DNA of 64,000 nucleotides from Ectopseudomonas mendocina (GTDB lineage: Bacteria > Pseudomonadota > Gammaproteobacteria > Pseudomonadales > Pseudomonadaceae). Location of the stretch: positions 124,001 to 188,000 of the forward strand of contig NZ_JADTQG010000002.1 of NCBI RefSeq assembly GCF_016008875.1, in the 5' to 3' direction. The notes under the pieces were generated by a model, which worked only from the letters and a program-made list of their open reading frames with translations, was not told the DNA's origin and searched no databases. Below, piece after piece: positions 18,475-26,900 of this stretch; position 1 is the stretch's first letter; every line of letters starts with the position of its first letter. The position numbers and the translations under genes were made by a program.

Positions 18475-18562
18475 CCTGAAAAACCGCTGAAACCACTGTG
18501 ACGCCACACGGGCTGCGTCTATGCTGAATTTCAGCGTTTCCCCACACAGGTAATCCCCCGCC

Positions 18563-19564
18563 GTGATCCCGCTGCTGGTCTGCGACGACTCCAATATGGC
18601 GCGCAAGCAATTGATCCGCGCCTTGCCGGCTGAATGGCCGGTTTCCCTCAGCCAGGCGAGCAACGGCGAGGAGGCGCTGGCCCTGATCCGCCAGGGCTTG
18701 GGCCAGGTCATGCTGCTCGACCTGACCATGCCGGTACTCGACGGCTATCAGACCCTCGCGGCGCTGCGCGCCGAAGGGCTGAGCACCCAGGTCATCGTGG
18801 TCTCCGGCGACGTGCAGGAAGAAGCCGTGCGTCGCGTACGCGAGCTGGGCGCGCTGGCGTTCATCAAGAAACCCGCCGACCCGGAAATCCTGCGCCGGAC
18901 ACTGATCGAGCTGAAACTGTTCGACCCTCAGGCCACACCGGGTGCGCAGGCCCAGGCAGCGGCATTGTCGGAGCTCAAGGTCAGTTTTCGTGATGCCCTG
19001 CGCGAAGTGAGCAACGTCGCCATGGGCCGCGCCGCCGCGCTGCTGGCCCAGGTGCTCGGGGTGTTCGTGCAGTTGCCGGTGCCGCAGGTAAACATCTTCG
19101 AGGTCAGCGAACTGCATATGACCCTGCTCGACGCCCAACGCGGCGAGCGCTTCAGCGCCATCTGCCAGGGTTTCATCGGCGAGGCCATCGCTGGCGAGGC
19201 GCTGCTCTTATTCCACGATTCGGAAGTGGACGACATGGCGCGCCTGCTCGGCTGGCAGCCGAAGAACGAGGCCGAAACCTCGGAAATGCTCCTGGACCTG
19301 GCCAGCATCCTGATCGGTGCCTGCCTGGCCGGCGTCGCCGAGCAACTCGACCTGCGCTTCTCCCAGGGCCACCCGCAACTGCTCGGCCAGCATGCCAGCC
19401 TCGACCAGCTCATCCAGATCAACCGTCAGCGCTGGCGCAAGACCCTGGCCGTGGAGATCAGCTACAGCCTGGAGGGCCACGCCATCCATTTCGACCTGCT
19501 GCTGCTGTTCACCGAAGACTCGATCAAGCGCCTGACCGCCAAGATCGGCTACCTGATGGAGTGA
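18563..19564 (+). CDS. Response-regulator receiver fused to a CheC-like domain
   Basis: This encodes 333 residues and probably begins with GTG at 18563. The receiver domain (about residues 1-120) has the acidic pocket CDDSN, the phospho-acceptor Asp53 in MLLDLTMPVLDG, the switch Ser in VIVVSGD and the Lys in AFIKKPADPE. The C-terminal part (residues 140-330) has ALREVSNVAMGRAAALLAQV and LDLASILIGACLAGVAEQLD. These two repeated helices resemble CheC/CheX phosphatases, although the exact Glu/Asn pair is only partly visible. The protein would tie phospho-signalling to a CheC-like output, probably in chemotaxis or surface behaviour. The PAS gene follows after 4 bp and is likely co-transcribed. 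Confidence 0.82.
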   Translation: MIPLLVCDDSNMARKQLIRALPAEWPVSLSQASNGEEALALIRQGLGQVMLLDLTMPVLDGYQTLAALRAEGLSTQVIVVSGDVQEEAVRRVRELGALAFIKKPADPEILRRTLIELKLFDPQATPGAQAQAAALSELKVSFRDALREVSNVAMGRAAALLAQVLGVFVQLPVPQVNIFEVSELHMTLLDAQRGERFSAICQGFIGEAIAGEALLLFHDSEVDDMARLLGWQPKNEAETSEMLLDLASILIGACLAGVAEQLDLRFSQGHPQLLGQHASLDQLIQINRQRWRKTLAVEISYSLEGHAIHFDLLLLFTEDSIKRLTAKIGYLME

Positions 19565-19568
19565 GGCC

Positions 19569-20000
19569 ATGCCCGCGCAGATCGATATCAAGGAAGTCCA
19601 CTGGCTGCTCGACATCGTGCAGTGCATCGACGTCGGCGTGGTGGTGCTCGACCGCCAGTACCGCGTCGAGGTGTGGAATGCCTTTATGGAAAACCATTCC
19701 GGACTGGGGCCGGATCAGGTGCAGGGGCGCTCGCTGTTCGAGCTGTTCCCCGACATCGACCGCTCCTGGCTGGAGCGCAAGGTGGAAAGCGTCGTGCAAC
19801 TCGGCACCCGCGCCTTCAGCCTGTGGCAGCAGCGCCCCTACCTGATGCGTTTCAAGAGTTACCAGCCGATCACCGGCCAGGCCGACTTCATGTACCAGAA
19901 CGTCACCCTGCTGCCGCTGGCTGGCCAGCCGGTGGAGCACGTGTGCATGGTGATCTACGACATGACCGCTGCCGCCGTGCAGAATGGCGGCACGCAGTAA
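19569..20000 (+). CDS. Single PAS-domain sensory protein
   Basis: This encodes 143 residues. One PAS fold spans the chain: IVQCIDVGVVVLDRQYRVEV with WNAFMENHSGL and VQGRSLFELFPDIDRSWL. There is no kinase, cyclase or methyl-accepting domain, so it must act through a partner. The gene begins 4 bp after the receiver/CheC-like gene; that spacing makes a functional pair very likely. The ligand or cofactor cannot be told. A partial REP arm (TGTGGGAGCGGGCTTGCCCG) lies 20 bp downstream. Confidence 0.8.
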   Translation: MPAQIDIKEVHWLLDIVQCIDVGVVVLDRQYRVEVWNAFMENHSGLGPDQVQGRSLFELFPDIDRSWLERKVESVVQLGTRAFSLWQQRPYLMRFKSYQPITGQADFMYQNVTLLPLAGQPVEHVCMVIYDMTAAAVQNGGTQ

Positions 20001-20084
20001 GCTCGGCGAACTCCATCCTGTGGGAGCGGGCTTGCCCGCGAATGCCCGCGCCATTTGCCTAACAGCCTCGAGAAAGGACCATCC

Positions 20085-20447
20085 ATGCTGCGCAGCGTCG
20101 AACTGAAAACCTTCGTCCCGGCACGGGACTTCACCCTGAGCATGGATTTCTACCAAGCCATGGGTTTCAGGCGCGGCTGGTCGGACGATCAGATGGCCTA
20201 CTTCAGCCACGGCGATCACTGCGCCTTTCTGCTGCAGAACTTCTACGTCCAGGAGCAGGCGGAGAACTTCGTCATGCACCTGCTGGTGGAGGAAGTCGAT
20301 GCCTGGTGGCAGCAGATCCAGCAAGCACGCCTGGACGAGCGTTTCGGTACGCGGCTGATCCCGCCGCAGGATCAGCCCTGGGGCATACGCGAGTTCATGG
20401 TGTTCGACCCCAGCGGCGTGCTCTGGCGAATCGGCCAGAACAGCTGA
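20085..20447 (+). CDS. VOC/glyoxalase-like protein
   Basis: This encodes 120 residues from the ATG at 20085, chosen for the RBS GAGAAAGGA 6 bp upstream. The chain holds one vicinal-oxygen-chelate unit pair: MLRSVELKTFVPARDFTLSM with FYQAMGFRRGWSDD, and GIREFMVFDPSGVLWRIGQN at the end. Family members include glyoxalases and drug-binding proteins, and often need a metal held by His/Glu. Here HGDHCAFLLQ and HLLVEEVDAWW offer possible ligands. The substrate is unknown. Confidence 0.85.
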   Translation: MLRSVELKTFVPARDFTLSMDFYQAMGFRRGWSDDQMAYFSHGDHCAFLLQNFYVQEQAENFVMHLLVEEVDAWWQQIQQARLDERFGTRLIPPQDQPWGIREFMVFDPSGVLWRIGQNS

Positions 20448-20573
20448 CTCGTCGCGGCTAAAGCCCCTCCCACATGGAACAAGCTGCGCCTGTGAGAATG
20501 AAGCTATTCACTTAGAGCTTTATGAGCTTGGCTCCGCTCTCCCATTTATTAGGGGCACGCCTGGTGGAGAGCA

Positions 20574-20674
20574 GTTGGGGAGAGGGCTGAAAACACCGCA
20601 AAACTGCCAATTCCCCCCTCTCCCTAACCCTCTTACAGAGGGCGAGGGGACTGGTGGTGTTCGACCGTTTCCTG
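20574..20674. repeat. Dispersed 100-bp element, copy A
   Basis: The 281-bp gap between the VOC gene and the RNA helicase gene holds a stretch beginning TTGGGGAGAGGGCTGAAAAC and ending TCGACCGTTTCCTG. The ends and several inner blocks recur at 27012-27110 in the same orientation. The centre contains CCCCTCTCCC..GAGGGCGAGGGG, a possible hairpin. No gene is seen. The surrounding bases (20448-20573, 20675-20728) carry only short REP arms. Confidence 0.7.
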
Positions 20675-20728
20675 TAAGAGCGACATTACGCCTGTGGGAG
20701 GGGCTTTAGCCGCGAGCTTTTCCGATGA

Positions 20729-22072
20729 CTACTTCTTGCCGCCCTTAGGCTTGCTGCCGAAGCTCGGCACCTTGCGCACCGCCTTGGCTTTCGGCTTGGC
20801 GTCTTCTTCCTCGAACCAGCGGCCGAGGTGGATATTGCCCTTGCCGCCCGCCTTGCCCGCGCCGGGGATCAGCTTCTGCTTGGGCTTTTTGGGTTTCTTC
20901 AACACCTGGCCACCGACCGCCGTCAGCGGTACGCGGTGATCGGGGATGAAGTCCGGCTCGTCGACACGCTTGATCAACTGCTGGGTCAGGTTCTCGATCG
21001 CCGCCAACTGGTCCACCTCATCTGCGCAGACCAGGGAGATCGCCTCGCCTGTGCTGCCGGCGCGGCCGGTGCGACCGATGCGGTGCACGTAGTCTTCGGC
21101 ATTGATCGGCAGGTCGAGGTTGACCACCAGCGGCAGGTCGTCGATATCCAGGCCCCGCGCCGCCACATCGGTGGCCACCAGGATCTTCACCTCGCCCGCC
21201 TTGAAGCGCTCCAGCGCACGCAGGCGGCTCGGCTGCGGCTTGTCGCCATGGATCGAGTCGGCGGCCACGCCCATGGCCAGCAGTTCCTGCTCCAACTGGT
21301 CGACGCCCTTGCGCGTCTTGGCGAACACCAGCACCTGGCCCCAACGCTTTTGCTGCAGCAGATGCAGGAACAATTCGCTCTTGCGCTTCTTGTCCACCGG
21401 GATCAGCCACTGTTTGACTGTCTTGGCGGCAGCGTTACGCGGGCTGACTTCCACCGACAGCGGGTCGCGCAGCAACTCGCCGGCCATCTGCCGGATGGCA
21501 TCGGAGAAGGTGGCGGAGAACAGCAGAGTCTGGCGCTTTTTTGGCAGCGCGCTGAACAGCTCATCCAGCTCGCGAGCGAAGCCCAGGTCGAGCATGCGAT
21601 CGGCTTCGTCGAGTATCAGGGTCTGCAGCTGGGAAAACTTCACCGCGTTCTGCCGGTACAGGTCGAGCAAACGGCCCGGCGTGGCCACCAACACGTCGAC
21701 GCCCTTGCGCAGTTTCATCATCTGCGGGTTGATGCTGACCCCGCCGTACACCGCATAGCTGGTCAGCGGCAGGTTCTGGCCGTAGGCCTGGAAGCTCTGC
21801 AGCACCTGCTCGGCGAGTTCACGGGTCGGCGTCAGCACCAGCGCACGCACCGAATTGCTGCCGACCTGCGGGCCTTCCAGCGTCAGGCGCTGCAGCAACG
21901 GCAGGGCGAAACCAGCGGTCTTGCCGGTGCCGGTTTGCGCCGCTGCCATCAGGTCGCGACCCTTGAGTACGGCGGGGATGGCCTGGCTCTGCACCGGCGT
22001 CGGGGTCTGGTAGTCGAGTTCGGCAAGAGTGCGCAGCAGCGGCTCGATCAAACCAAGGGAGGCGAAGGTCAT
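20729..22072 (-). CDS. DEAD-box RNA helicase, RhlE type
   Basis: This encodes 447 residues. All helicase motifs are present in order: Q motif (YQTPTPVQSQAIP), I (AAQTGTGKTAGFALP), Ia (LTPTRELAEQ), II (LILDEADRMLDLGF), III (LLFSATFSD), V (ATDVAARGLDI) and VI (YVHRIGRTGRAG). A basic Lys/Gly-rich C-terminal tail (KKPKKPKQKLIPGAGKAGGK) probably binds RNA. RhlE-type enzymes unwind short duplexes in RNA decay and ribosome assembly. The gene stands alone. Several DEAD-box paralogues usually exist, so no symbol is given. Confidence 0.95.
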   Translation of the reverse strand: MTFASLGLIEPLLRTLAELDYQTPTPVQSQAIPAVLKGRDLMAAAQTGTGKTAGFALPLLQRLTLEGPQVGSNSVRALVLTPTRELAEQVLQSFQAYGQNLPLTSYAVYGGVSINPQMMKLRKGVDVLVATPGRLLDLYRQNAVKFSQLQTLILDEADRMLDLGFARELDELFSALPKKRQTLLFSATFSDAIRQMAGELLRDPLSVEVSPRNAAAKTVKQWLIPVDKKRKSELFLHLLQQKRWGQVLVFAKTRKGVDQLEQELLAMGVAADSIHGDKPQPSRLRALERFKAGEVKILVATDVAARGLDIDDLPLVVNLDLPINAEDYVHRIGRTGRAGSTGEAISLVCADEVDQLAAIENLTQQLIKRVDEPDFIPDHRVPLTAVGGQVLKKPKKPKQKLIPGAGKAGGKGNIHLGRWFEEEDAKPKAKAVRKVPSFGSKPKGGKK

Positions 22073-22123
22073 GGGGCAACCAGAATGGCAATGGAAACAG
22101 TCGCGCAGTTTACCCTGTCCCCA

Positions 22124-22428
22124 CCCGTAGGAGCGGCTTCAGCCGCGAAAATCGCCGCTGCGACTGCATGGATGCAGGAGGTAGAACGAAGCAGGATGCC
22201 CGGGTGGAAAGCGTCTCTCACAGAGCATCCTGAAATCCGCGGCGTTCTCTCTCGAATACAAAGGCCTCGCGGCTAAAGCCGCTCCTACAGGAACGAGGCA
22301 AACACGTAGCCCGGATGCAATCCGGGACCATGCGCCACTTTCCCCGGATTGCATCCGGGCTACGAAACCACCCACAACGCTTCGCGGCTGAAGCGGAATG
22401 CCGCCCAGCCGCTCCTACAGATACGAGG
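22124..22428. repeat. Cluster of REP palindromes
   Basis: The 361-bp gap between the helicase and exonuclease genes contains three REP pairs. One has the outer arms GTAGGAGCGGCTTCAGCCGC and CGCGGCTAAAGCCGCTCCTA (22126-22290), one has arms GTAGCCCGGATGCAATCCGG and CCGGATTGCATCCGGGCTAC (22305-22364), and a last pair lies around 22381-22427. No coding sequence is supported. Confidence 0.75.
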
Positions 22429-22433
22429 CAAAC

Positions 22434-23036
22434 TCAGCTGGCGGTGGCCAGCAACGCCCGCACCTTGGCCGCCGAAAGGCTCTGCAACTGGCATAGAAAG
22501 GCATGATCGGCCTGGTGCCGGCCATGGCGTTCGCGCAGCAGGCCTAACAGGTGCAGGGTCAGGTTCGCCGCCATCTCGGCATCGGCCAGGGCGCGGTGAG
22601 CGCGGCCGGTATCCGGCAGGCCGGCCCAGGTGTTGAGGTTGCCCAGCTTGTGGCTCGGCGCCTCCGGCAGCAGGCGCCGCGACAGCAGCAACGAACAGGC
22701 GAACGGCTGCAAGCGACGGCGCCGAACGCGCGCCAGTTCGGCGTCCCAGAACTTTTGGTCGAAAGAGGCGTTATGCGCCAGCAGTGGACGCTCGCCGATG
22801 AAGTCGGCCACCTCGTTCATCACCTGCTCAGAAGGCGGCGCCCTGCGCAGCATGGCGTTACTGATACCGGTGAGCTGCTCGATGAAGGGCGGCACCCAGG
22901 CACCGCTGTTCATCAGGCTCTGGTAGCGGTCGACGATGCGCCCGTCCTCGATGATCGCCACGCCGATTTCGGTGGCGCGCGCCTGGGTCGGCGATACGCC
23001 AGTGGTTTCAAAGTCGATTACTGCGATGGATTCCAC
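22434..23036 (-). CDS. DnaQ-like 3'-5' exonuclease
   Basis: This encodes 200 residues from GTG at 23036 (VESIAVIDFETTGVSPTQAR); an ATG at 23069 would add 11 residues but overlap the upstream NYN gene. The DEDD catalytic motifs are clear: Exo I IDFETTG, Exo II LLAHNASFDQKFWDAE and Exo III RAHRALADAEMAANL. It is a free-standing exonuclease of the RNase T/DnaQ superfamily, acting on DNA or RNA 3' ends. The gene follows the NYN-domain gene by 7 bp, so two nucleases are probably co-expressed. Start-site choice is the main uncertainty. Confidence 0.88.
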   Translation of the reverse strand: MESIAVIDFETTGVSPTQARATEIGVAIIEDGRIVDRYQSLMNSGAWVPPFIEQLTGISNAMLRRAPPSEQVMNEVADFIGERPLLAHNASFDQKFWDAELARVRRRRLQPFACSLLLSRRLLPEAPSHKLGNLNTWAGLPDTGRAHRALADAEMAANLTLHLLGLLRERHGRHQADHAFLCQLQSLSAAKVRALLATAS

Positions 23037-23043
23037 GTAAGTC

Positions 23044-23523
23044 TCAATGATTGCGGAGCAAAAGATCACCCTCGATGGGCACGTACAGGCTGGCGGCGCG
23101 GATCAGCGACTGCGCGGTGAGCCCCGGCGCGCCGAAGGCGATGGCTTCCACACCACGGCTGCGCACGCGCTCGAGCAACAGGTCGAAGTCGCCATCGCCC
23201 GAGGCCAGGACGATCTCGTCGACGCGCTCGACCGCATCGAGCACATCGATGGTGATGCCCACGTCCCAGTCGCCCTTGGCCGAGCCGTCGGCGCGCTGGA
23301 TATAGGGTTTGAGCTTCACGGTGAAACCCAGCTTGCGCAGGATCTGCTGGAACTGCTGCTGCTTGGCGTCGCCGCGGTCGATGGCGTAGGCGTAGGCCTC
23401 GACGATCACGCCGCGGCGGCTGACCTCGGCCCACAGCACGCTGTAGTCGAAATGGCAGCCATGCACCTGGCGCACCGTGTAGTAGAGGTTCTGCACATCG
23501 GCGAATACGGCGATCTTCTTCAC
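23044..23523 (-). CDS. NYN-domain (LabA/DUF88-like) putative nuclease
   Basis: This encodes 159 residues from GTG at 23523, which has a GAGGA sequence a few bases upstream. The sequence KKIAVFADVQNLYYTVRQVH begins the NYN (PIN-like) fold, with the acidic residues Asp in FADVQN, Asp in KGDWDVGITIDVLDA and the ASGDGDFDLLLERV motif. Those conserved Asp residues form a metal-dependent ribonuclease site in this superfamily. It is first of a two-gene unit with the DnaQ-like exonuclease. The target RNA is unknown. Confidence 0.87.
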   Translation of the reverse strand: MKKIAVFADVQNLYYTVRQVHGCHFDYSVLWAEVSRRGVIVEAYAYAIDRGDAKQQQFQQILRKLGFTVKLKPYIQRADGSAKGDWDVGITIDVLDAVERVDEIVLASGDGDFDLLLERVRSRGVEAIAFGAPGLTAQSLIRAASLYVPIEGDLLLRNH

Positions 23524-23624
23524 CGGGAGTCCTCGGGGGTGACGAAGGCGCCAGTATGCCAGAGCCGGCGGCATCCTGCGTCCAGGGCTGGCCGGGGCGC
23601 GGCGCAGCCCCTATGCTTGCCGCC

Positions 23625-24110
23625 ATGACGCCTCTAGACCGCCTCTGCCAGCGTAACCTCGACCTGCTCCAGCGCCTGCAAATCAGCCACCGCCTGGTCG
23701 AGCACGAACCCGTGCTGGACTACCCCACCGCCCACGCCGTGCGCCAGCGTTTCGGCCTGCGCGGCGTGGAGAGCAAGAGCCTGTTCCTGCGCATCGATGC
23801 GCAGCGCTACGCGATGCTGGTCACCCTTGAGGGCGCTCGTGCCGACTGGACCAAACTAAAAGCGCTGCTCGGCAAGCGTCCGCGCATCGCCAGCGACGAA
23901 GAACTGAGCGAGCACACCGGCTGCGTGCCGATGTGCGCCTGCCCGTTCGGCCATGACGCCGCCATCACTCTGCTGATCGACCGCGCAGTGCTGGCCTGCG
24001 ACTTCCTGCTGTATTCACCCGGCCCGCCGCAGTTGACTCTGGAAGTGCCTGGCGGTGAATTGCCGCGCCTGCTCGCCGCACTGCCCAATGCGCAGCTGGA
24101 ATACCCTTGA
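23625..24110 (+). CDS. YbaK/ProX-type aminoacyl-tRNA deacylase domain protein
   Basis: This encodes 161 residues from the ATG at 23625; the upstream open frame has no RBS. The family signature is seen in HRLVEHEPVLDYPTAHAVRQ, GVESKSLFLRIDAQRYAMLV, and CVPMCACPFGHDAAITLLID with VLACDFLLYSPG. These enzymes hydrolyse mischarged tRNAs such as Ala-tRNA(Pro) in trans. The segment normally holding the Lys of YbaK-like enzymes appears as KSLFLR. The gene lies divergent from the NYN gene and 55 bp before the membrane-protein gene. Confidence 0.85.
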   Translation: MTPLDRLCQRNLDLLQRLQISHRLVEHEPVLDYPTAHAVRQRFGLRGVESKSLFLRIDAQRYAMLVTLEGARADWTKLKALLGKRPRIASDEELSEHTGCVPMCACPFGHDAAITLLIDRAVLACDFLLYSPGPPQLTLEVPGGELPRLLAALPNAQLEYP

Positions 24111-24165
24111 ACCTATCCCGGCAACCCGCCACAGTGCGGGCGCCCTGACATTTGGTAACCCGTCG

Positions 24166-24834
24166 ATGAGTCCACTTTCCATTTTGCGCGACGCCTGGTT
24201 CTTCTCCAGCCACAACCTCGCCGCCATTGCCCGCCTGACCCTGCCGCTGTTGCTGCTCGAAGCCATCGCCCAGACGCTCCTCGCCGCCCAGCTCGGCGAA
24301 GGCGCCAACCCGGCCTATGGCGTGCTGCTCGGCATTCTCTTCTACCCGCTGTACGCCGCGCCGCTGATTCTCTTCCTGCATGCCCGCAGCATCGGGCAGA
24401 CGCCCGGCAGCGCGCAGCTGTTCGCGGCCGGTCTGCAGTTGTGGCCGACCTTCGCCCTGATGACCGGCCTGAGCACCCTGGCGATCATGCTCGGCCTGTC
24501 GTTGTTCATCGTGCCGGGTATCTGGATCATGATGCGCCTGGCCTTCTCCGAACTGATCCTGGTGCTGCGCCAGGAGCCGCCAATGCGCGCCCTACAAGCC
24601 AGCTTTGCGCTGACCGAGGGGCGCTTCTGGCCGGTGTTCGCCTGCCTGGCCAATGTGCTGGTGCCGCTGTGGCTGCTGGACTGGTGGACGCAGCCGAATC
24701 ACAGCGACACCCTGCTGTGGGTGCTGCATCAGACCGGCAATGGTTTCCTCCAGCTTTTCGCCATCGTCGTGCTATTCCGCCTGTTCATGCTGCTCGAACC
24801 GCAGCGGGCGGCAGATGGCGAGAACAGCGACTAG
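24166..24834 (+). CDS. YciC/UPF0259-like inner-membrane protein
   Basis: This encodes 222 residues from ATG at 24166 (MSPLSILRDAWFFSSHNLAA). About five to six hydrophobic segments follow: LTLPLLLLEAIAQTLLAAQL, LLGILFYPLYAAPLILFL, TFALMTGLSTLAIMLGLSLF with IVPGIWIMMRLAF, VFACLANVLVPLWLLD and LQLFAIVVLFRLFMLL. The layout and the polar FSELILVLR loop match the UPF0259/YciC membrane family, whose role is unknown. The gene is followed by a VOC gene 32 bp later. Confidence 0.8.
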   Translation: MSPLSILRDAWFFSSHNLAAIARLTLPLLLLEAIAQTLLAAQLGEGANPAYGVLLGILFYPLYAAPLILFLHARSIGQTPGSAQLFAAGLQLWPTFALMTGLSTLAIMLGLSLFIVPGIWIMMRLAFSELILVLRQEPPMRALQASFALTEGRFWPVFACLANVLVPLWLLDWWTQPNHSDTLLWVLHQTGNGFLQLFAIVVLFRLFMLLEPQRAADGENSD

Positions 24835-24866
24835 GCTTGCCAGTCCACCCTTCTGGAGCGCTTGCC

Positions 24867-25304
24867 ATGAGCGACAGCAACCCGAGCATTCTTTCCCACG
24901 TATCCATCGGCACCAACGACTTCGAGGCAGCCAGCGCCTTCTACGCCAAGGTGCTGGCCACTCTTGGTTGCAAGGAAATCATGCGCCATCCCGGCGCGGT
25001 CGCCTTCGGCCGCGAATTTCCCGAGTTCTGGGTGCAGACGCCGATCAATGGTCAACCGGCCACGCTCGGCAACGGCAGTCACTTCGGTTTCGTCGCCCCG
25101 GACAAGGAATCGGTTCACGCCTTTCACCAGACCGCGCTGGAAGCCGGAGCACGCGATGAAGGCCAGCCGGGGCCGCGCCCCGAATACGGCGAGCCCTACT
25201 ACGGCTGCTTCGTCAGGGATCTCGACGGCCACAAGATCGAGGCGGCGTACTGGGACATGGCGCTGATCTACGAGCTATACGTGGAGCCGAAAGAACACGG
25301 CTGA
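24867..25304 (+). CDS. VOC-family protein (glyoxalase-like)
   Basis: This encodes 145 residues from ATG at 24867 (MSDSNPSILSHVSIGTNDFE). A single VOC pair is visible: HVSIGTNDFEAASAFYAKVL and YYGCFVRDLDGHKIEAAYWD, with GSHFGFVAPDKESVHAFHQT in the middle. His in LSHVSIG, His in GSHFGF and Glu in HKIEAAYW are the classical metal ligands. It could be a lactoylglutathione lyase-like or dioxygenase-like enzyme. The upstream membrane gene may share its transcript. Confidence 0.86.
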   Translation: MSDSNPSILSHVSIGTNDFEAASAFYAKVLATLGCKEIMRHPGAVAFGREFPEFWVQTPINGQPATLGNGSHFGFVAPDKESVHAFHQTALEAGARDEGQPGPRPEYGEPYYGCFVRDLDGHKIEAAYWDMALIYELYVEPKEHG

Positions 25305-25311
25305 AATGCCG

Positions 25312-26055
25312 TTAGTGGCCCGCCACCACGGGCTGGTAGCGCAGCGCGGCATTGGCGATCCAGCCTTCGCGCAGCAGGCTCTCAAGCGCCGCGGCCAGCT
25401 CCGGCATGCGCTCCAGGCGCTTGCGCGAGAAGCCGATGTAAAGCTCGGTGCGCGCCCCGGGCTGGAAGGCGGCCTTGACGATGCGTCCGGCCAGCCCGGG
25501 ATCGAGCAGCGAATAGTCGACCTGACAATCGGTACCGACCAGGGCGTCGATGCGACCACGCACCAGCATCTCCAGAAGCTGATGCTCGTTGCTGACGCCA
25601 ACCTTGTTCAGCGCCTGATCAGCATCGAACGGCTGGAAATAGGCCGACTCCAGCACATAGCCGATACGCAGCCCGCGCAGCGAGGCATAGTCATTCAAGC
25701 GCGTCGCCAGCGCTGGATTGGCGTAAAAGCGCGGCGAGCAGGTGTAGTACGGCGTATCCAGGTAGCGAATGTAGCGTTCGCGTTCCGGCGTCCTGGCCAG
25801 GCCGGTCATCAGGTCGGCAGTCCCCTGCTCCAGCGCCGCCAGCCCGCGCGCCCAGGGCGCCCGCTGTACCTCGAACTGCATCCCGGTGCGCCGCGACAAC
25901 TCATCGAGCAGATCGATATCCAGCCCGTGCAGACGGCCATCCTCCCGGTCCATGCGAAACGGCGGCCACAGGTCGGTCATGACCCGCAACGGCTGCACTT
26001 GCTCGGCCCGGCATAACGGCGCCAGCACCAGCAGAAGCAGCAGCCAGATACGCAT
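25312..26055 (-). CDS. Periplasmic solute-binding protein, family 3
   Basis: This encodes 247 residues from ATG at 26055. A signal peptide (MRIWLLLLLVLAPLCRAEQV) precedes the mature chain. The family 3 fold is indicated by VMTDLWPPFRMDREDGRLHG with IDLLDELSRRTG, and by YASLRGLRIGYVLESAYFQP in the second lobe. There are no adjacent permease or ATPase genes, as with many Pseudomonas single binding proteins that may act as sensors or be recruited by other transporters. The start overlaps the stop of the upstream SDR gene as ATGA, so the two are coupled. Confidence 0.86.
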   Translation of the reverse strand: MRIWLLLLLVLAPLCRAEQVQPLRVMTDLWPPFRMDREDGRLHGLDIDLLDELSRRTGMQFEVQRAPWARGLAALEQGTADLMTGLARTPERERYIRYLDTPYYTCSPRFYANPALATRLNDYASLRGLRIGYVLESAYFQPFDADQALNKVGVSNEHQLLEMLVRGRIDALVGTDCQVDYSLLDPGLAGRIVKAAFQPGARTELYIGFSRKRLERMPELAAALESLLREGWIANAALRYQPVVAGH

Positions 26056-26900
26056 CAGACGCGCCCTTGATTCGGCGGTTTGAGCCCGGAAAGCCGCGGC
26101 AGCAGCACGCGCTCGAACAATCTCGGGAAGAAGCGCGCCAGCACCCGCGCGCGCCAGTCGACATTCGACAGCACCAGCAGCCGTCGACGTTTGAGCGCGC
26201 CGTGGTAGATGGCCTCGGCGACATCCTGTGGCGAGGCGACCTTGCCCATCGCCAGCGTCGCCTGTGCGGCCACCGAGCCATCGCCGACCAGGGCGTTCTT
26301 GCGCAGGTCGGTGGCGGTGAAGCCAGGGCACACCAGCATCACGTTCACACCCGAGCCCTTGAGCTCGTAGCGCAGCGTTTCGAACAGGCCATGCAGCGCG
26401 TGTTTGCTGGCGTTGTAGGCGCTGCGGTAGAGCAAGGGCGCGATACCCGACAGCGAACTGAGCACGATGATCTGCCCGCGCCGGGCGATAAGACTGGGGA
26501 GCGCCGCCTGAGTGCAGTGCAGCGCACCGAAATAGTTGACCGCCATGACCCGCTGGAAGACCTCCAGACTGGTCTCGGCGAACGTGCTGCGGTGGGTGAT
26601 GCCGGCATTGTTGATCAACACGTCGATCCCGCCGAAACGCTCCACTGCCAGGGCCACGGAGCGCTGCACCGCCTCGGCATCGGCGACGTCGCAGAGCAGC
26701 CCCAGGGCCTCGGCGTTGTGGTGATCGGCCAGGTGCTGCACCAGGCTGTCCAGCGCTGCCTGCTGCAGATCGAGAATCACCAGCCGTGCCCCGGCCTGCG
26801 CCAGACGCATGGCCAGCGCCCGACCGATACCGGCGCAACCGCCAGTGATCAGCACCACCTTGCGGTCGAATACCTTGTTGGCAAATACCTTGCGATACAT
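26055..26900 (-). CDS. Short-chain dehydrogenase/reductase
   Basis: This encodes 281 residues from ATG at 26900 (MYRKVFANKVFDRKVVLITG). NAD(P) is bound by GGCAGIGRALAMRLAQAG, followed by the NNAG motif in VLINNAGITH and the catalytic Ser in VLSSLSGIAPLL with YNASKHALHGL (YxxxK). The C-terminal extension (FFPRLFERVLLPRLSGLKPP) resembles membrane-associated SDRs acting on lipids or sterol-like substrates. It is followed directly, with a 1-base overlap, by the solute-binding protein gene. The true substrate is unknown. Confidence 0.92.
   Translation of the reverse strand: MYRKVFANKVFDRKVVLITGGCAGIGRALAMRLAQAGARLVILDLQQAALDSLVQHLADHHNAEALGLLCDVADAEAVQRSVALAVERFGGIDVLINNAGITHRSTFAETSLEVFQRVMAVNYFGALHCTQAALPSLIARRGQIIVLSSLSGIAPLLYRSAYNASKHALHGLFETLRYELKGSGVNVMLVCPGFTATDLRKNALVGDGSVAAQATLAMGKVASPQDVAEAIYHGALKRRRLLVLSNVDWRARVLARFFPRLFERVLLPRLSGLKPPNQGRV

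Noticed and set aside
22434..23036. DnaQ-like exonuclease as a trimming factor for CRISPR adaptation
   Set aside because: DnaQ-like enzymes can trim prespacers, but this gene is 21 kb from the cas genes and paired with an NYN nuclease.
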